Of a DNA stretch of 46,070 nucleotides, positions 40,881-46,070 are shown piece after piece. The DNA comes from Rhizoclosmatium globosum (lineage: Eukaryota > Chytridiomycota > Chytridiomycetes > Chytridiales > Chytriomycetaceae). The stretch spans positions 1 through 46,070 of the forward strand of contig MCGO01000262.1 of assembly GCA_002104985.1 (NCBI GenBank), written 5' to 3'. Numbering within the stretch: the stretch's first letter is position 1; the number at the start of each line of letters is the position of its first letter. Both the position numbers and the translations under genes were made by a program. The notes below the pieces were generated by a model. The model saw only the letters and a program-made list of their open reading frames with translations, did not search any database and was not told the origin of the DNA.

Positions 40881-43800
40881 ACAGCCTATAAAGAGCCAGA
40901 AGCACACTCAAAGTGGTGGTTGGTTGTTTCCTGACTGCGGATTTTGCATATGGTGAGAATCCGCAGTCAGCCCAAACACCTTAGAGGACCAATTCCAATG
41001 ATTTTAAACAAGAATCATCTTTGCACAGCCTATAAAGAGCCAGAAGCACACTCAAAGTGGGTGGATTGGTTGTTTCTGACTGCGGATTTTGCATATGGTG
41101 AGAATCCGCAGTCAGCCCAAACACCTTAGAGGACCAATTCCAATGATTTTAAACAAGAATCATCTTTGCACAGCCTATAAAGAGCCAGAAGCACACTCAA
41201 AGTGGTTGGTTTGGTTGTTTCCTGACTGCGGATTTTGCATATGGTGAGAATCCGCAGTCAGCCCAAACACCTTAGACCAATTCCAATGATTTTAAACAAG
41301 AATCATCTTTGCACAGCCTATAAAGAGCCAGAAGCACACTCAAAGTGGGTGGATTGGATACTTTCTGACTGCGGATTTTGCATATGGTGAGAATCCGCAG
41401 TCAGCCCAAACACCTTAGAGGACCAATTCCAATGATTTTAAACAAGAATCATCTTTGCACAGCCTATAAAGAGCCAGAAGCACACTCAAAGTGGTTGGTT
41501 TGGTTGTTTCCTGACTGCGGATTTTGCATATGGTGAGAATCCGCAGTCAGCCCAAACACCTTAGAGGACCAATTCCAATGATTTTAAACAAGAATCATCT
41601 TTGCACAGCCTATAAAGAGCCAGAAGCACACTCAAAGTGGTTGGTTGGTTGTTTCCTGACTGCGGATTTTGCATATGGTGAGAATCCGCAGTCAGCCCAA
41701 CACCTAGAGGCCAATTCCAATGATTTTAAACAAGAATCATCTTTGCACAGCCTATAAAGAGCCAGAAGCACACTCAAAGTGGTGGTTGGTTGTTTCCTGA
41801 CTGCGGATTTTGCATATGGTGAGAATCCGCAGTCAGCCCAAACACCTTAGAGGCCAATTCCAATGATTTTAAACAAGAATCATCTTTGCACAGCCTATAA
41901 AGAGCCAGAAGCACACTCAAAGTGGTTGGTTTGGTTGTTTCCTGACTGCGGATTTTGCATATGGTGAGAATCCGCAGTCAGCCCAAACACCTTAGACCAA
42001 TTCCAATGATTTTAAACAAGAATCATCTTTGCACAGCCTATAAAGAGCCAGAAGCACACTCAAAGTGGTGGATTGGTTGTTTCCTGACTGCGGATTTTGC
42101 ATATGGTGAGAATCCGCAGTCAGCCCAAACACCTTAGAGGACCAATTCCAATGATTTTAAACAAGAATCATCTTTGCACAGCCTATAAAGAGCCAGAAGC
42201 ACACTCAAAGTGGTTGGTTTGGTTGTTTCCTGACTGCGGATTTTGCATATGGTGAGAATCCGCAGTCAGCCCAAACACCTTAGAGCCAATTCCAATGATT
42301 TTAAACAAGAATCATCTTTGCACAGCCTATAAAGAGCCAGAAGCACACTCAAAGTGGGTGGATTGGTTGTTTCCTGACTGCGGATTTTGCATATGGTGAG
42401 AATCCGCAGTCAGCCCAAACACCTTAGAGGACCAATTCCAATGATTTTAAACAAGAATCATCTTTGCACAGCCTATAAAGAGCCAGAAGCACACTCAAAG
42501 TGGTGGTTTGGTTGTTTCCTGACTGCGGATTTTGCATATGGTGAGAATCCGCAGTCAGCCCAAACACCTTAGACCAATTCCAATGATTTTAAACAAGAAT
42601 CATCTTTGCACAGCCTATAAAGAGCCAGAAGCACACTCAAAGTGGGTGGATTGGTTGTTTCTGACTGCGGATTTTGCATATGGTGAGAATCCGCAGTCAG
42701 CCCAAACACCTTAGAGGACCAATTCCAATGATTTTAAACAAGAATCATCTTTGCACAGCCTATAAAGAGCCAGAAGCACACTCAAAGTGGTGGTTGGTTG
42801 TTTCCTGACTGCGGATTTTGCATATGGTGAGAATCCGCAGTCAGCCCAAACACCTTAGAGGCCAATTCCAATGATTTTAAACAAGAATCATCTTTGCACA
42901 GCCTATAAAGAGCCAGAAGCACACTCAAAGTGGTGGTTGGTTGTTTCCTGACTGCGGATTTTGCATATGGTGAGAATCCGCAGTCAGCCCAAACACCTTA
43001 GAGGCCAATTCCAATGATTTTAAACAAGAATCATCTTTGCACAGCCTATAAAGAGCCAGAAGCACACTCAAAGTGGTGGTTGGTTGTTTCCTGACTGCGG
43101 ATTTTGCATATGGTGAGAATCCGCAGTCAGCCCAAACACCTTAGAGGCCAATTCCAATGATTTTAAACAAGAATCATCTTTGCACAGCCTATAAAGAGCC
43201 AGAAGCACACTCAAAGTGGTTGGTTTGGTTGTTTCCTGACTGCGGATTTTGCATATGGTGAGAATCCGCAGTCAGCCCAAACACCTTAGAGGACCAATTC
43301 CAATGATTTTAAACAAGAATCATCTTTGCACAGCCTATAAAGAGCCAGAAGCACACTCAAAGTGGTGGATTGGTTGTTTCCTGACTGCGGATTTTGCATA
43401 TGGTGAGAATCCGCAGTCAGCCCAAACACCTTAGAGGCCAATTCCAATGATTTTAAACAAGAATCATCTTTGCACAGCCTATAAAGAGCCAGAAGCACAC
43501 TCAAAGTGGGTGGATTGGTTGTTTCTGACTGCGGATTTTGCATATGGTGAGAATCCGCAGTCAGCCCAAACACCTTAGAGGACCAATTCCAATGATTTTA
43601 AACAAGAATCATCTTTGCACAGCCTATAAAGAGCCAGAAGCACACTCAAAGTGGTGGATTGGTTGTTTCCTGACTGCGGATTTTGCATATGGTGAGAATC
43701 CGCAGTCAGCCCAAACACCTTAGAGGCCAATTCCAATGATTTTAAACAAGAATCATCTTTGCACAGCCTATAAAGAGCCAGAAGCACACTCAAAGTGGTG

Positions 43801-46070
43801 GATTGGTTGTTTCCTGACTGCGGATTTTGCATATGGTGAGAATCCGCAGTCAGCCCAAACACCTTAGAGGCCAATTCCAATGATTTTAAACAAGAATCAT
43901 CTTTGCACAGCCTATAAAGAGCCAGAAGCACACTCAAAGTGGTGGATTGGTTGTTTCCTGACTGCGGATTTTGCATATGGTGAGAATCCGCAGTCAGCCC
44001 AAACACCTTAGAGGCCAATTCCAATGATTTTAAACAAGAATCATCTTTGCACAGCCTATAAAGAGCCAGAAGCACACTCAAAGTGGTGGTTGGTGGTGTT
44101 TCCTGACTGCGGATTTTGCATATGGTGAGAATCCGCAGTCAGCCCAAACACCTTAGAGGGCCAATTCCAATGATTTTAAACAAGAATCATCTTTGCACAG
44201 CCTATAAAGAGCCAGAAGCACACTCAAAGTGGTGGATTGGTTGTTTCCTGACTGCGGATTTTGCATATGGTGAGAATCCGCAGTCAGCCCAAACACCTTA
44301 GAGGACCAATTCCAATGATTTTAAACAAGAATCATCTTTGCACAGCCTATAAAGAGCCAGAAGCACACTCAAAGTGGTGGTTGGTTGTTTCCTGACTGCG
44401 GATTTTGCATATGGTGAGAATCCGCAGTCAGCCCAAACACCTTAGAGGCCAATTCCAATGATTTTAAACAAGAATCATCTTTGCACAGCCTATAAAGAGC
44501 CAGAAGCACACTCAAAGTGGTGGATTGGTTGTTTCCTGACTGCGGATTTTGCATATGGTGAGAATCCGCAGTCAGCCCAAACACCTTAGAGGACCAATTC
44601 CAATGATTTTAAACAAGAATCATCTTTGCACAGCCTATAAGAGCCAGAAGCACACTCAAAGTGGTGGATTGGTTGTTTCCTGACTGCGGATTTTGCATAT
44701 GGTGAGAATCCGCAGTCAGCCCAAACACCTTAGAGGCCAATTCCAATGATTTTAAACAAGAATCATCTTTGCACAGCCTATAAAGAGCCAGAAGCACCTC
44801 AAAGTGGTTGGTTGGTTGTTTCCTGACTGCGGATTTTGCATATGGTGAGAATCCGCAGTCAGCCCAAACACCTTAGAGGACCAATTCCAATGATTTTAAA
44901 CAAGAATCATCTTTGCACAGCCTATAAAGAGCCAGAAGCACACTCAAAGTGGGTGGATTGGTTGTTTCTGACTGCGGATTTTGCATATGGTGAGAATCCG
45001 CAGTCAGCCCAAACACCTTAGAGGACCAATTCCAATGATTTTAAACAAGAATCATCTTTGCACAGCCTATAAAGAGCCAGAAGCACCTCAAAGTGGTGGT
45101 TTGGTTGTTTCCTGACTGCGGATTTTGCATATGGTGAGAATCCGCAGTCAGCCCAAACACCTTAGAGGACCAATTCCAATGATTTTAAACAAGAATCATC
45201 TTTGCACAGCCTATAAGAGCCAGAAGCACACTCAAAGTGGTGGTTGGTTGTTTCCTGACTGCGGATTTTGCATATGGTGAGAATCCGCAGTCAGCCCAAA
45301 CACCTTAGAGGACCAATTCCAATGATTTTAAACAAGAATCATCTTTGCACAGCCTATAAGAGCCAGAAGCACACTCAAAGTGGTTGGTTGGTTGTTTCCT
45401 GACTGCGGATTTTGCATATGGTGAGAATCCGCAGTCAGCCCAAACACCTTAGAGGACCAATTCCAATGATTTTAAACAAGAATCATCTTTGCACAGCCTA
45501 TAAGAGCCAGAAGCACACTCAAAGTGGTGGATTGGTTGTTTCCTGACTGCGGATTTTGCATATGGTGAGAATCCGCAGTCAGCCCAAACACCTTAGAGGC
45601 CAATTCCAATGATTTTAAACAAGAATCATCTTTGCACAGCCTCTAAGAGCCAGAAGCACACTCAAAGTGGTTGGTTTGGTTGTTTCCTGACTGCGGATTT
45701 TGCATATGGTGAGAATCCGCAGTCAGCCCAAACACCTTAGAGGACCAATTCCAATGATTTTAAACAAGAATCATCTTTGCACAGCCTCTAAGAGCCAGAA
45801 GCACACTCAAAGTGGTTGGTTTGGTTGTTTCCTGACTGCGGATTTTGCATATGGTGAGAATCCGCAGTCAGCCCAAACACCTTAGAGGACCAATTCCATG
45901 ATTTTAAACAAGAATCATCTTTGCACAGCCTCTAAGAGCCAGAAGCACACTCAAAGTGGTTGGTTTGGTTGTTTCCTGACTGCGGATTTTGCATATGGTG
46001 AGAATCCGCAGTCAGCCCAAACACCTTAGAGGACCAATTCCAATGATTTTAAACAAGAATCATCTTTGCA
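40881..46070. repeat. Tandem satellite, 36 complete ~144-bp units, runs off the window
   Basis: Counting the motif ACAGCC at the start of each unit gives 36 full units (40881 to 46069) and the first base of a 37th. Spacing is 142-146 bp, most often 143-145. Each unit has, in order: GCC-TATAAA-GAGCC; a variable G/T block after CACTCAAAGTGG; an invariant hairpin with 13-nt arms CTGACTGCGGATT and AATCCGCAGTCAG; CCCAAACACCTTAGA; a short variable block; and ATGATT-TTAAACAAG-AATCAT, a second small inverted repeat. Variation is almost confined to the two short spacers, the A-run of TATAAA and a few single-base losses. Because 144 is a multiple of three, open frames run through several units on both strands; these are not genes. 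Position in the chromosome (subtelomere, centromere or internal) cannot be told. Confidence 0.97.

Noticed and set aside
43575..44081. Long open frames (up to 168 codons) in the satellite on the minus strand, and many ~60-codon frames on the plus strand
   Set aside because: They exist only because the unit is near 144 bp, a multiple of three, and repeat the same peptide; frames break wherever a unit gains or loses a base.
40881..46070. CRISPR array
   Set aside because: The whole ~144-bp unit is repeated; there are no unique spacers of similar size, and the genome is eukaryotic.

Overview
This window is a gene-dense stretch of a eukaryotic nuclear genome. Introns are mostly 43-65 nt GT-AG, TATA boxes and polyadenylation-like AATAAA motifs are visible, and the standard genetic code applies. 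The gene set points to a fungus: two FSH1-type serine hydrolases, a TGL2-type mitochondrial lipase, an SGT1 end and fungal-style compact genes. It also holds genes that many Dikarya lack or have reduced (a GT43-like glycosyltransferase, CNOT11, methylcrotonyl-CoA carboxylase beta, a SIRT6/7-like sirtuin), so I infer an early-diverging fungus, perhaps a chytrid. This is inference from gene content, not from a marker sequence.

Layout: 1-162 SGT1 3' end (+); 624-1758 an unrecognised gene (-); 2244-4469 methylcrotonoyl-CoA carboxylase beta (+, 8 exons); 4586-5798 TauD-type dioxygenase (-); 5977-6882 unrecognised gene (-); 6892-7752 sirtuin (-); 8004-9156 a tandem pair of small secreted cysteine-rich proteins (+), each with a TATA box; 9242-10222 GT43-like glycosyltransferase (-); 10633-11584 membrane-anchored FKBP (+); 11724-12167 unknown (+); 12176-17205 four tandem paralogues of a Ser-rich coiled-coil family (-); 17290-18624 two tandem FSH1 hydrolases (-); 18901-20391 TGL2-type lipase (+); 20494-24669 three tandem PAF-acetylhydrolase-like genes (+), each beginning with an exon that is only the ATG; 24677-26366 F-box/LRR protein (-); 26465-29464 glycyl-tRNA synthetase (-); 30372-34355 leucyl-tRNA synthetase (+); 34498-35959 CNOT11 (-) and 35998-37094 TGS1 (+), divergent with only 38 nt between start codons; 37230-37301 tRNA-Pro(UGG); 37818-38612 unknown (+); 39058-40352 VHS/ENTH-like protein (+); 40881-46070 a tandem satellite of 36 full ~144-bp units that runs off the window.

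The genes form no operon or pathway. The themes are local tandem duplication (secreted pair, coiled-coil quartet, FSH1 pair, PAF-AH trio, satellite), several translation/RNA genes close together (GlyRS, LeuRS, CNOT11, TGS1, tRNA-Pro), and lipid/ester hydrolases side by side (FSH1 x2, TGL2, PAF-AH x3).

A caution for any reader: many genes, including essential ones (GlyRS, LeuRS), carry isolated 1-nt shifts that almost always look like missing bases. This looks like residual assembly error rather than gene death, so exon spans are reliable but literal translations are often broken. The most novel-looking items are the 144-bp satellite with its invariant hairpin, the lineage-specific coiled-coil quartet, and the ATG-only first exons of the PAF-AH family.
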